Origin: Verrucomicrobiota bacterium
Lineage (GTDB): Bacteria; Verrucomicrobiota; Kiritimatiellia; Kiritimatiellales; Tichowtungiaceae
DNA length: 7,186 nucleotides
NCBI GenBank assembly: GCA_030619095.1
Contig: JAUXCB010000075.1
Location: 1 to 7,186 of the forward strand
Direction: 5' to 3'
Both the position numbers and the translations under genes were made by a program. The notes under the pieces are model-generated. The model was given only the letters and a program-made list of their open reading frames with translations, was not told where the DNA came from and did not search any database. This document shows, piece after piece, positions 1-5,727 of the stretch (position 1 is the first letter of the stretch; every line of letters begins with the position of its first letter).

Positions 1-425
1 AGATCGTGCAGTCCAGAGGTCGCCACAACGATATCCGCTGCTTCAGGGATGATACGGTATTGAACTTTGACATCGACGTAGACATCCGAGCCATCCACCG
101 TTTTGATTTTGATGTCGTCTTTTCCCTTGCGGTCGCCGCGCCCCGTGCTTTCGGTCATTTCCAGAGTCTGGAGCGTTTTGTCCAGGGTGGAAAACTGGTG
201 GCGGATCCCGTTATAGATTTTGGCACCGGACTGTTCGATGATGGTGATTTCGCCGGTAAAGCGATCCAGCAGGATGCCGACTTCCTCCCCGGAGACATGG
301 CCAATACGAATGGTTGTAAAGCAGAATGCCGCAATTACGGCAAAGGCGATTGCCACCGGAACGAGGCCGTTGGCCGCTATATTTTTCAGCGCTTTTAAGG
401 TTGGGTCTTGAGTGTGTAGTTCCAT
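1..425 (-). CDS. SPFH/Band 7 domain membrane protein, N-terminal part (runs off left edge)
   Basis: The first 141 residues are visible; the gene continues past base 1. The protein begins MELHTQDPTLKALKNI, then has a hydrophobic segment at about residues 21-40 (LVPVAIAFAVIAAFCFTTI), which should be a signal-anchor helix. After it comes the opening of an SPFH/Band 7 domain: GEEVGILLDRFTGEI (46-60), GAKIYNGI (67-74), and a strand pair around VDGSDVYVDVKVQYRI (110-125) typical of prohibitin/HflK/stomatin-like proteins. Family members form membrane-bound oligomeric scaffolds, often controlling proteases or membrane microdomains; the specific role here is not shown. The start is firm: the ATG at 425-423 directly abuts the TAG of the upstream gene, and GGAGG (438-434) lies 8 nt before it, inside that gene. 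Translational coupling is therefore expected. The C-terminal half, which would separate prohibitin-like from HflC-like or flotillin-like types, is outside the window. Confidence 0.85.
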   Translation of the reverse strand, partial: MELHTQDPTLKALKNIAANGLVPVAIAFAVIAAFCFTTIRIGHVSGEEVGILLDRFTGEITIIEQSGAKIYNGIRHQFSTLDKTLQTLEMTESTGRGDRKGKDDIKIKTVDGSDVYVDVKVQYRIIPEAADIVVATSGLHD

Positions 426-1253
426 CTATTCTACCTCCAGGGTATCGAGTTTCGATCTGTGTTTCCAGATCACAACCCCTAGAATAGGGGATACGATCAA
501 AAAGACCATCAGTAAAAGCGGAAAGGGAAACCCCCAGAAAGCCAGCCCCAGCAGGACGAGAAACAGGATGCCGAGTGCCGTCAGTATATGTACCACGCGC
601 ACCTCAACCTCTTCGGTAACAGAGGCGGGCAGCGAGCGGATCAACTTCATGTTCTTTAGATACTGTTCACGCGGGTAGGGGGTCGAGGGAAAGACATAGC
701 TCAACAGGCCTGTTTCCGAGGCGCACTCCTTGCGCACAGAAAGTCCCTGTTCCATCCGCTCCAGTTTTTTGCGCATGCGGCGCAGCGTGAGGCGCGAGGC
801 GCTTGCCAGCTTCTCGGCAGAAACCGGGGAGGCGGTCCGTGCCGCCAGATAGAAGATCTCATGTTCGTAGACCGCCTGTGCCGGCCAGCCGGTGGTTTCA
901 GCTTCGGCCCTCAGGGCCGCTTCTAGTTTCGGGGCACAGCCTTCGCAGAAGAGCTCGCCGCTTCCGCTGCGGACATCCTGGTCGCAGGTGACGCAGCGGC
1001 TTCCTGTCAGGGTTGAAGGTGCCGAGGCGGATAGTTGGGCGGAACGGAAGGTGTACCGGCGGAGTCCGTTCACGGTTTCCGGAACAATCGCTTCTGACTC
1101 CGCCGCGGCATCGTTCAAATGATCGACAATCATTTCCAGAGAGAGGGGCAGATAGGGGAGAAGCTCTGCGGGAGCAATCATTTTTTTGCGCTGTTCGGCC
1201 AGCCGAAACGCAACGTTTTCAATGGCGTTAGAGATTAGTTCATGATGTGGCAT
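426..1253 (-). CDS. Zinc-ribbon, winged-helix-like protein with two C-terminal membrane helices
   Basis: 275 residues; no named family recognised with certainty. The N-terminal part (about 1-75) looks like a small helical/winged-helix module. A CxxC-x12-CxxC pair (C87, C90, C103, C106) should bind one zinc. Residues 125-190 contain a second helix-turn-helix-like stretch (VSAEKLASASRLTLRRMRKKLERM, with two basic helices), followed by a strand ending in YVFP. Two hydrophobic segments at about 219-241 and 243-264 form a hairpin in the membrane, leaving the bulk of the protein and a basic tail (WKHRSK) cytoplasmic. ATG at 1253 is preceded by a strong GAGGAGG (1265-1259) with a 5 nt spacer. The gene ends exactly where the SPFH gene begins, so the two products probably act together, for example as a membrane-tethered DNA- or protein-binding partner of the SPFH scaffold. 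That partnership is inferred from coupling only. Confidence 0.75.
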   Translation of the reverse strand: MPHHELISNAIENVAFRLAEQRKKMIAPAELLPYLPLSLEMIVDHLNDAAAESEAIVPETVNGLRRYTFRSAQLSASAPSTLTGSRCVTCDQDVRSGSGELFCEGCAPKLEAALRAEAETTGWPAQAVYEHEIFYLAARTASPVSAEKLASASRLTLRRMRKKLERMEQGLSVRKECASETGLLSYVFPSTPYPREQYLKNMKLIRSLPASVTEEVEVRVVHILTALGILFLVLLGLAFWGFPFPLLLMVFLIVSPILGVVIWKHRSKLDTLEVE

Positions 1254-1322
1254 TCAAACCTCCTCGGGGCAGAATGAATCTAAAATAGACTCTTTTTTAT
1301 GATTTTCTGGGGGATGTGGTGC

Positions 1323-1871
1323 CTATCCAGTTGTTCCGATGAGTTGCAGAAATTCGGTTCGCGTGGCCATCTGGGATCGGAAGCTTCCGTGCATGGCCGA
1401 GGTGATCATTTTCGAGTTTTGCTTTTCGACCCCGCGCATCATCATACAGAGGTGCTGGGCTTCGATGACGACTCCGACGCCTTGTGCGCCGACTTTATCC
1501 ATGATGACATGGGCAATCTGGTTGGTGAGTCGCTCCTGAATCTGCAGGCGACGGGAAAACATATCGACGACGCGTGCGAGTTTGCTGACGCCAACGACTT
1601 TGTCGCTCGGAATGTAGCCGATATGGCATTTGCCGATGAAGGGAAGCATATGGTGTTCGCAGAGGCTGTAGATCTCAATGTCTTTGACGATGACCATGTG
1701 GTTGTCTTCGGCGGTGAAGTAGGCCTCGTTGAGCACCTCGTCGACATTCTGTTTGTAGCCGCGTGTTAGAAATTGATAGGCCTCGGCCATTCGATTGGGG
1801 GTGTTGACCAGTCCCTCGCGGGTCGGGTCTTCGCCAATTTTGACGAGTAGTTGTTCAAATAGTTTTTCCAT
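1323..1871 (-). CDS. folE: GTP cyclohydrolase I (FolE, type IA)
   Basis: Converts GTP to 7,8-dihydroneopterin triphosphate, the entry step of folate (and some pterin/queuosine) synthesis; cytosolic toroidal homodecamer. All hallmark residues are present (numbering from the ATG at 1871): SLCEHHMLPF carries zinc ligands C71 and H74 and the catalytic H73; EAQHLCMMMRG supplies H140 and the third zinc ligand C142. The C71-to-C142 spacing of 71 residues equals that between C110 and C181 in the E. coli enzyme. EDPTREGLVNTPNRMAEAY is the usual N-terminal motif. The ATG at 1871 gives 182 residues, a standard length, and has a weak GGGAA upstream. An in-frame GTG at 1895 would add 8 residues but has no ribosome binding site. 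The gene lies 69 bp upstream of the zinc-ribbon gene and 163 bp after the nucleotidyltransferase, all on one strand. Its metabolic role shows no obvious link to either neighbour. Confidence 0.96.
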   Translation of the reverse strand: MEKLFEQLLVKIGEDPTREGLVNTPNRMAEAYQFLTRGYKQNVDEVLNEAYFTAEDNHMVIVKDIEIYSLCEHHMLPFIGKCHIGYIPSDKVVGVSKLARVVDMFSRRLQIQERLTNQIAHVIMDKVGAQGVGVVIEAQHLCMMMRGVEKQNSKMITSAMHGSFRSQMATRTEFLQLIGTTG

Positions 1872-2034
1872 AATGGTTCCCGGTTCGGGGCTCACAGTTC
1901 AGAAGTCAGAGTTTTTTTATTTCGGCTACGAATCTACACGAATTGTTTAAGATTTCTAATTCGAATACGGGAAAGTTTGCCACCCGCTTCCCACGCCGCT
2001 CGTTGAGCTATGCAGGAGAGGCCGCTATCCATTT
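1872..2034. other. Intergenic spacer upstream of folE
   Basis: Non-coding spacer between the nucleotidyltransferase stop and the folE start. It holds no convincing terminator hairpin and no clear consensus promoter. The piece 1923-1943 reads on the minus strand as ATTCGTGTAGATTCGTAGC, a near-repeat of ATTCGTG/ATTCGTA that resembles short dispersed intergenic repeats in related genomes (from memory, unverified). A folE promoter is expected here but cannot be placed with confidence. Confidence 0.3.
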
Positions 2035-4128
2035 TCAAGCACCGGGAACTTCAATTTGCGTACGAATCCAGGCGAGGAGCTTTTCGCGATGGCCGAAGCG
2101 ACCTTCGAGCTGGGCATCATAGGCTTTTTTAAGCAGTTCGCCGATGCGTGGACCGGGCTGCACGCCGAGGCCGATCAGATCCTTTCCTGAAATCCACCGT
2201 TCGGGCAGGATCGGCTCGGTTTCCATTTCCTCAGATTTTTCCAGTAAAAAATTGTAATTCTCGAGCAGGCCGTGACTCCCGGAGCAGTCAATGCGATGCA
2301 GTTCGAGTTCAAGATCAAAGGTCTCCGCACCCATCAGCTTGCGCAGGGTGGACTTGTTCATTTTCATGACGTCTTTGAACCGCATGTGCCCGCCGACGGC
2401 TTTTACAATTTGTTGAATCTCTTTTGTCGGCAGTTTGAGACGACGAAGAATCTTTTCGGCCATGTCGGCACTTAGGGTCTCATGACCATGAAAACGCAGG
2501 CGGTCTTCGCCCATGAAGGCGGTGCCGGGCTTGCCGACATCGTGCAGCAGGACGGTGTAGGCCAGAAGTTTTTTGAAATTACCCTGCCTTGCAGGAGCAG
2601 AGCAGACAGGAGTGTCTGCTCCACGTGGGGCAGACACTCCTGTCTGCCTATTCCTGAAGAGAGTCCCTTGTCCCGACCTGTAGCTTTCCGAAGCTAAATG
2701 CGCTTTCTTCGGGTTTTCAAGAATGTAGGTTCTATATTTATCAAGGGAACGTTCATTGCGGATGATGTGATCAAAAGACTCATCCATCCAGAGTGAACCG
2801 GTTCGGCCCAGATGCTGATTCACTTTGCGGGCAGAGCAGCCTTTCCATGATTTTAGAATGCCGGACAGGGGAAACCCGTCATTCGGAACGACAACCAGAT
2901 GGACATGGTTTGGCATGATGACGTAGTCGCCGAGCAGATACCGGTCTTCGTCGAAGTGCAAAAGGGTCTGTTCGACAATCTTTAAAATTTCAAGGTGTTT
3001 TAGGACGCAGGAACCATATCCATTATCGAGCCACTCCTGCTGACGCTCCCGATAGATCCGTGAGCGTTCGCTCTCGGACTTTATTGATTCCAGCTCGTCT
3101 TTCCACTGTTTTAGTTTCTCCTGAGCAATGGAGTCGGCCAGTCGAAATGTGACAAAAAAGATGCGATTGTTTTGATCCCAGTGCGGGAGGCGACGGCGGG
3201 TTTTGTGGAGGGATTCGCCTTGTTCAACAGGCCTGAACGGGTGAGCAGACAGGAGTGTCTGCTCCACGGGGGGATGAGCAGACAGGAGTGTCTGCCCCAC
3301 GAGGGGATGTGTCTGCTCCACTTGTGCGGCAGACACTCCTGTCTGCCTCTCATTCATGAGGTTGAGCATGAGGACGGTGTGTTCAAAGACATCGCCTTCG
3401 GGATGGAACTGCGGCGGTTGTTCCTGTCCGATCATCGGAAGCAGTTCGGGAATCATCTGCTCCATCAGCCCAAGATGAACGAGCTCACGCAGGGCATCAC
3501 CGGGCCGCAGGCTTTCGGTGAGTATGCGGGAAAACTCATTCTCAATTCGTTCGGCACTGATTTTGGCGAGGTCGGCCGCATGGGTTTGGATGGCCGTGCG
3601 GATGGCCGGATCCATTTTAAACCCAAGCGTGTGGGCGAAGCGGATAGCGCGAAGCATGCGCAGGTGGTCTTCAGCGAAGCGGCGTTCGGGGTCGCCGATG
3701 GCGCGGATAACCTTCTTCTCTAGATCGGCCCGGCCGCCGACATAGTCGATCACTTCATCGGTCAATGGGTCGAAAAACATTCCGTTAATGGTGAAGTCGC
3801 GCCGTTTGGCATCTTCTTCGGCTCCGCAGAAGTGAACGCTGTCCGGACGGCGTCCATCCTGATAGCCGCTCTCTTCCCGAAAGGTGGCCACTTCGACCTC
3901 CAGGCCGTTCTGGACGACCTTGATAACGCCGAAGGCTTTTCCAACCGCTACCGTCTTAGAAAAGAGCGCTTCGATTTGATCCGGGAGCGCATTCGTCGCA
4001 ATGTCGTAGTCTTTGGGTGCACGATCCAGAATTTGATCGCGAACGGCTCCCCCTGCAAAGTAGGCGGTGAAACCTGCGGTGCGGATTTTCTTCAGAATAT
4101 CTAGCGCGTTATCGTAAATGTTTTCCAT
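2035..4128 (-). CDS. CCA-adding/poly(A) polymerase family nucleotidyltransferase with an in-frame RAYT transposase insertion in its HD domain
   Basis: 697 residues; the family is usually about 400-450. Head domain: GGAVRD (26-31), catalytic DYD (40-42), RRDFTINGM (109-117) and GDPERRFAEDHLRMLRAIRFA (145-165), all standard for class II tRNA nucleotidyltransferases/poly(A) polymerases that add CCA or A residues to RNA 3' ends. An RNA-binding helical region (about 170-235, with ISAERIENEF) follows. The HD domain starts at FHPEGDVFEHT (241-251, H250) and resumes with LLHDVGKP (527-534) and FHGHE (546-550). Between them, at about 261-513, is foreign sequence: REP-derived peptides (RQTGVSA, VGQTLLSA, VEQTLLSA), a Y1 transposase domain (308-485), and RQTGVSAPRGADTPVC. 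Without the insert the protein would be 444 residues with normal H-to-HD spacing (about 26). The catalytic head is intact, so CCA or poly(A) activity may survive; HD phosphohydrolase function is doubtful unless the insert loops out. The start at 4128 matches family length but has no strong ribosome binding site. Confidence 0.88.
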   Translation of the reverse strand: MENIYDNALDILKKIRTAGFTAYFAGGAVRDQILDRAPKDYDIATNALPDQIEALFSKTVAVGKAFGVIKVVQNGLEVEVATFREESGYQDGRRPDSVHFCGAEEDAKRRDFTINGMFFDPLTDEVIDYVGGRADLEKKVIRAIGDPERRFAEDHLRMLRAIRFAHTLGFKMDPAIRTAIQTHAADLAKISAERIENEFSRILTESLRPGDALRELVHLGLMEQMIPELLPMIGQEQPPQFHPEGDVFEHTVLMLNLMNERQTGVSAAQVEQTHPLVGQTLLSAHPPVEQTLLSAHPFRPVEQGESLHKTRRRLPHWDQNNRIFFVTFRLADSIAQEKLKQWKDELESIKSESERSRIYRERQQEWLDNGYGSCVLKHLEILKIVEQTLLHFDEDRYLLGDYVIMPNHVHLVVVPNDGFPLSGILKSWKGCSARKVNQHLGRTGSLWMDESFDHIIRNERSLDKYRTYILENPKKAHLASESYRSGQGTLFRNRQTGVSAPRGADTPVCSAPARQGNFKKLLAYTVLLHDVGKPGTAFMGEDRLRFHGHETLSADMAEKILRRLKLPTKEIQQIVKAVGGHMRFKDVMKMNKSTLRKLMGAETFDLELELHRIDCSGSHGLLENYNFLLEKSEEMETEPILPERWISGKDLIGLGVQPGPRIGELLKKAYDAQLEGRFGHREKLLAWIRTQIEVPGA
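2602..2647. repeat. REP-like inverted pair (46 bp palindrome), left side of RAYT
   Basis: Two 23-nt units face each other about the centre 2624/2625, and all pairs match except a T/G at 2620/2629. Each unit carries its own small hairpin, CAGACA-GGAG-TGTCTG, next to CYCCAC (GTGGRG on the other strand). This BIME-like layout is typical of substrates of REP-associated transposases. In the host reading frame it encodes QTGVSAPRGADTPVC. A further hairpin, CCTGC-CTT-GCAGG (2583-2595), lies right at the outer edge. Confidence 0.85.
3245..3346. repeat. REP-like repeat cluster, right side of RAYT (three direct, one inverted)
   Basis: The same 23-nt unit as in the left pair occurs at 3245-3267 and 3278-3300 in direct orientation, as a shortened copy (GTGTCTGCTCCAC) at 3309-3321, and inverted at 3324-3346. 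Spacers are 10, 8 and 2 nt and G-rich. Read on the minus strand in the host frame they give RQTGVSAAQVEQTHP, VGQTLLSAHP and VEQTLLSAHP, so units are read in more than one phase without meeting a stop. Confidence 0.85.
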
Positions 4129-4169
4129 TTGGCCGATAAGTTTGAAGGGAACGGCTGAGAAAGAACAAC

Positions 4170-4280
4170 ATGAAAACAGAAAAACAGGTTTTTATTCTGA
4201 TCGGTATCGCGGTGCTTCTGGCACGGCATCTTCGGGATCTTGGTCGAATGGACGTTGCCGGACTCTTCGTGCTGCGTTGA
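4170..4280 (+). pseudogene. Short hydrophobic ORF, possible 5' remnant of a disrupted gene
   Basis: ATG at 4170 opens a 36-residue frame, MKTEKQVFILIGIAVLLARH..., with an N-terminal hydrophobic stretch (about 7-18) like a signal anchor, ending in TGA at 4278-4280. There is no clear Shine-Dalgarno. It starts 41 bp from, and diverges from, the nucleotidyltransferase start, and lies just outside the second transposase element. With a one-base shift the reading could continue to 4311 before the element begins. Either a tiny membrane protein or the start of a gene broken by the insertion; the evidence is slight. Confidence 0.25.
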
Positions 4281-4312
4281 GGGCTTATCCCTTGAGTGTT
4301 CGCAGGCGAAAT

Positions 4313-4349
4313 AGGGGTCAAACAGGGGTCAGCCCGCACAATGCGTCAT
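4313..4349 (+). repeat. Left terminal inverted repeat of the second element
   Basis: Contains AGGGGTCA (4313-4320), AGGGGTCAGCCCGCACA (4324-4340) and a weaker inner part to 4349. The transposase stop codon (4331-4329, minus strand) and its last codons lie within this repeat. Confidence 0.75.
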
Positions 4350-5333
4350 ATTCTGCTTCAGCCTTTTAACGTCGCTCTCTGTCGAGTGGTCGAATCGCTG
4401 CAAAGCCCGTGTAATATTTGCCCGACTCCCCATCTCAAGCATTTGGCCTATCCACTCGCCGGTTACGACGGTGTGTCGTTTCATCAACCAAACCAAGGCC
4501 TGTTTCTTGGGATGGTTCTTCGGAAGCCCTCTGAGTTCGGCCAGGGAGCAGTGCAAGATATTCACACCTTTGTCCAAGAGCTCTTTAGCCATGTATTCCC
4601 CGTGAGCCCGACGTTGTTCGCCACGACAATTGTCCGATGCCGATTCTCCAAGCATGCCCAAGAGCCGATCCCGGAAATCCGGCGACCCCATGTACCAACC
4701 CCGCTTAAGTGCCTTTCTTTCCGATGCCCGCTCTTTGGCCAACTCAGGATCAAGCTCCTCGACAGCGCGTTCTTTTATCCATGTCAAATATTCGATTCTC
4801 CCGGCCCTTGCATCCCTGAAACCAAAGCTACCGAGCACGCGCGAAAGCGTCATAGCCGCCGGACGCTTCGATGGCGTCAGCTCATAGCAACCCAGTGAAC
4901 TCCAGCGGTAATCCAACAGGGTTTTGTTTTCAAGATCAAGCAGCTTGCCGCGCACGGGGTTCAGGTGGATATAGGTGCTAATGGTCTGGAAATAGGTTGG
5001 ATCATCACCATCGACCACCAGACTCTTGTATCGACCCTGATATAAATGACCCCACTGCCGATGCCTCGCATTGAACCGCTGCGTGTAGGTGCCCTGGAAC
5101 CACTTCATCCCCGCAACCAGATTGGCCTCCGGCGTTTCGAGAAGCAGATGGTAGTGGTTTCCCATCAATACATAGGCATGCACAAACCAGCCCGTCTGCT
5201 TGCAACATTCCCACAGCGTGTCCAAAAACACCTCACGGTCATGATCGTCCTTGTATATCCGCTCGCCCCCATTTCCCCTGCACATCACATGGTAGCAAGC
5301 TCCGTCATATTCGATTCTCAGTTGCCTAGCCAT
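4329..5333 (-). CDS. REP-associated (IS200-like, Y1 HUH) transposase with C-terminal DnaA-like HTH
   Basis: 334 residues. MARQLRIEYDGACYHVMCRGNGGERIY is the classic start of this transposase group. HUH motif: MGNHYHLLLE (H60, H62). WGHLYQGRYKSLVV (94-107) and the presumed catalytic Y121 in STYIHLNPVRG are all present, so the nuclease domain looks intact. The C-terminal half is longer than in small RAYTs and ends in a helix-turn-helix (about 273-314, PKKQALVWLMKR...ITRALQRF) similar to the DnaA-type domain found in long members. Presumed role: single-strand cleavage and joining at hairpins in its terminal repeats. The ATG at 5333 has no strong ribosome binding site, suggesting low expression. 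The final residues (MTHCAG) and the stop are encoded by the left terminal repeat. It is clearly different in sequence from the RAYT nested in the nucleotidyltransferase gene, so the two arrived independently. Confidence 0.93.
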   Translation of the reverse strand: MARQLRIEYDGACYHVMCRGNGGERIYKDDHDREVFLDTLWECCKQTGWFVHAYVLMGNHYHLLLETPEANLVAGMKWFQGTYTQRFNARHRQWGHLYQGRYKSLVVDGDDPTYFQTISTYIHLNPVRGKLLDLENKTLLDYRWSSLGCYELTPSKRPAAMTLSRVLGSFGFRDARAGRIEYLTWIKERAVEELDPELAKERASERKALKRGWYMGSPDFRDRLLGMLGESASDNCRGEQRRAHGEYMAKELLDKGVNILHCSLAELRGLPKNHPKKQALVWLMKRHTVVTGEWIGQMLEMGSRANITRALQRFDHSTESDVKRLKQNMTHCAG

Positions 5334-5375
5334 GGAAGAAAGCTACCCCGATCCTCGGTAACATGCAAACCAGAA

Positions 5376-5413
5376 ATGATGCAATGTGCGGGCTGACCCC
5401 TTTATTGACCCCT
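5376..5413 (-). repeat. Right terminal inverted repeat of the second element
   Basis: Inverted copy of the left end: ATGATGCAATGTGCGGG then CTGACCCCT, TTAT, TGACCCCT. The right end therefore repeats the coding end of the transposase, so a CAG-stop peptide tail is also formed here on the opposite strand. Confidence 0.75.
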
Positions 5414-5416
5414 TTA

Positions 5417-5485
5417 ACGGACGAACGCGATGTAAAACGCGCCCAGCTCATCCGCCACTTTTTGGATGGGAAAGAGGATCGTTGA
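5417..5485 (+). pseudogene. Coding-like scrap next to the second element, strand uncertain
   Basis: Starting just outside the right terminal repeat, the plus strand reads TDERDVKRAQLIRHFLDGK then EDR-stop (TGA at 5483-5485), with good codon use. The minus strand of the same bases reads ...PIQKVADELGAFYIAFVR followed by TAA formed at the element boundary, which looks equally protein-like. One of these is probably the remnant of a gene cut by the insertion. I do not recognise either. Confidence 0.25.
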
Positions 5486-5522
5486 CAAGCCTCTCACATG
5501 CGTGCACGATACATACACATGT
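5482..5522 (+). promoter_or_regulatory. Likely vapBC promoter and autoregulatory operator
   Basis: A perfect TTGACA (5482-5487) is followed by a poor -10; candidates are CACGAT (5505-5510, 17 nt spacer) or GATACA (5508-5513). The stretch 5496-5522 has inverted arms ACATG/CATGT and an inner palindrome CGTGCACG (5501-5508), right before the vapB Shine-Dalgarno. VapB-type antitoxins usually bind such palindromes to repress their own operon; that this is the site is inferred. Confidence 0.45.
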
Positions 5523-5534
5523 TGGAGGTGTATT

Positions 5535-5726
5535 ATGAGAACGAATGTGATGATTGACGACCAGTTGATGTCTCAGGCGCTGCGCTCAAGCGGATGCCGA
5601 ACCAAACGCTCAGCCATTGAATCCGGTCTTCATTTGCTGGTTCAGATAAACAGTCAAAAAAAACTCCGTTCCCTCAAGGGGAAAATTCACTGGGATGGGA
5701 ATCTTGATGAAATGAGGAGCGACTAA
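5535..5726 (+). CDS. vapB: VapB-type antitoxin
   Basis: 63 residues: MRTNVMIDDQLMSQALRSSG begins as in the VapB antitoxin family that pairs with PIN toxins: an RHH-like strand, a helix with TKRSAIESGLHLLVQI (23-38), and a C-terminal toxin-binding tail LKGKIHWDGNLDEMRSD. It should bind DNA as a dimer, repress its own operon, and neutralise the VapC next to it. The start is set by GGAGG (5524-5528) six nt before ATG 5535; an in-frame ATG at 5466 would add a cysteine-rich, non-family extension and cover the promoter, so it is rejected. The stop codon is one nucleotide from the toxin ATG, giving strict coupling. Confidence 0.93.
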   Translation: MRTNVMIDDQLMSQALRSSGCRTKRSAIESGLHLLVQINSQKKLRSLKGKIHWDGNLDEMRSD

Positions 5727-5727
5727 A

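Larger units (their letters stand above)
2584..3348 (-). mobile_element. REP-associated tyrosine transposase (RAYT, HUH/Y1) cassette nested in frame
   Basis: This is the foreign segment inside the nucleotidyltransferase. Using the host protein's numbering, its transposase domain runs from HKTRRRLPHWDQ (308) to KKAHLASESYR (about 483). The HUH motif is PNHVHLVV (H408, H410). The presumed nucleophile is Y468 in YILENP, matching the position of the catalytic tyrosine in E. coli TnpA-REP. FDHIIRNERSLDKY (452-465) is the usual preceding helix. RAYTs cut single strands at REP hairpins. Here REP-like palindromes lie on both sides (2602-2647 and 3245-3346). Copies of CTGCCT mark both outer edges (2584-2589 and 3343-3348), giving a 759 bp unit, a multiple of three. 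A Met at host residue 258 (ATG at 3357-3355) could be an original transposase start. No stop codon separates it from the host, so by itself it is expressed only as part of the fusion or from an internal start. Confidence 0.85.
4313..5413 (-). mobile_element. Second HUH-transposase element bounded by imperfect inverted repeats
   Basis: The ends are inverted copies: 4324-4340 and 5385-5401 are perfect 17-nt complements (TGTGCGGGCTGACCCCT on the right). The match extends inward to 4349/5376 with two mismatches, and outward to a second TGACCCCT box with a one-base length difference. The only gene inside is the 334-residue transposase. No clear target duplication is visible, as expected for HUH/Y1 enzymes. 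Confidence 0.7.

Noticed and set aside
6..398. Plus-strand open frame of 130 residues at the left edge
   Set aside because: It is antisense to the SPFH gene, which has a Shine-Dalgarno, a coupled start and recognisable domain motifs.
1299..1769. Plus-strand open frame of 156 residues opposite folE
   Set aside because: It is the mirror of the strongly conserved folE reading frame; composition (many Asp, His) is typical of an antisense shadow.
1872..1895. GTG start for folE adding eight residues
   Set aside because: No ribosome binding site before it; the ATG at 1871 gives normal family length and motif position.
3245..3346. Possible CRISPR-like array
   Set aside because: Units are palindromic, mixed in orientation, one is truncated, and the spacers are only 2-10 nt; this is a REP cluster.
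2584..3348. Intein within the nucleotidyltransferase
   Set aside because: No splicing blocks: no Cys/Ser at the first junction and no His-Asn plus Cys/Ser/Thr at the second. The insert is an HUH transposase, not a homing endonuclease.
3111..3353. Minus-strand 80-residue frame rich in GRQECLP/RHSCLL
   Set aside because: It is a translation of the REP repeats in another phase, not a gene; it does show that the repeats are stop-free.
5466..5534. Upstream ATG of the vapB frame
   Set aside because: The extension does not resemble VapB, overlaps the TTGACA and operator region, and lacks the GGAGG that precedes 5535.
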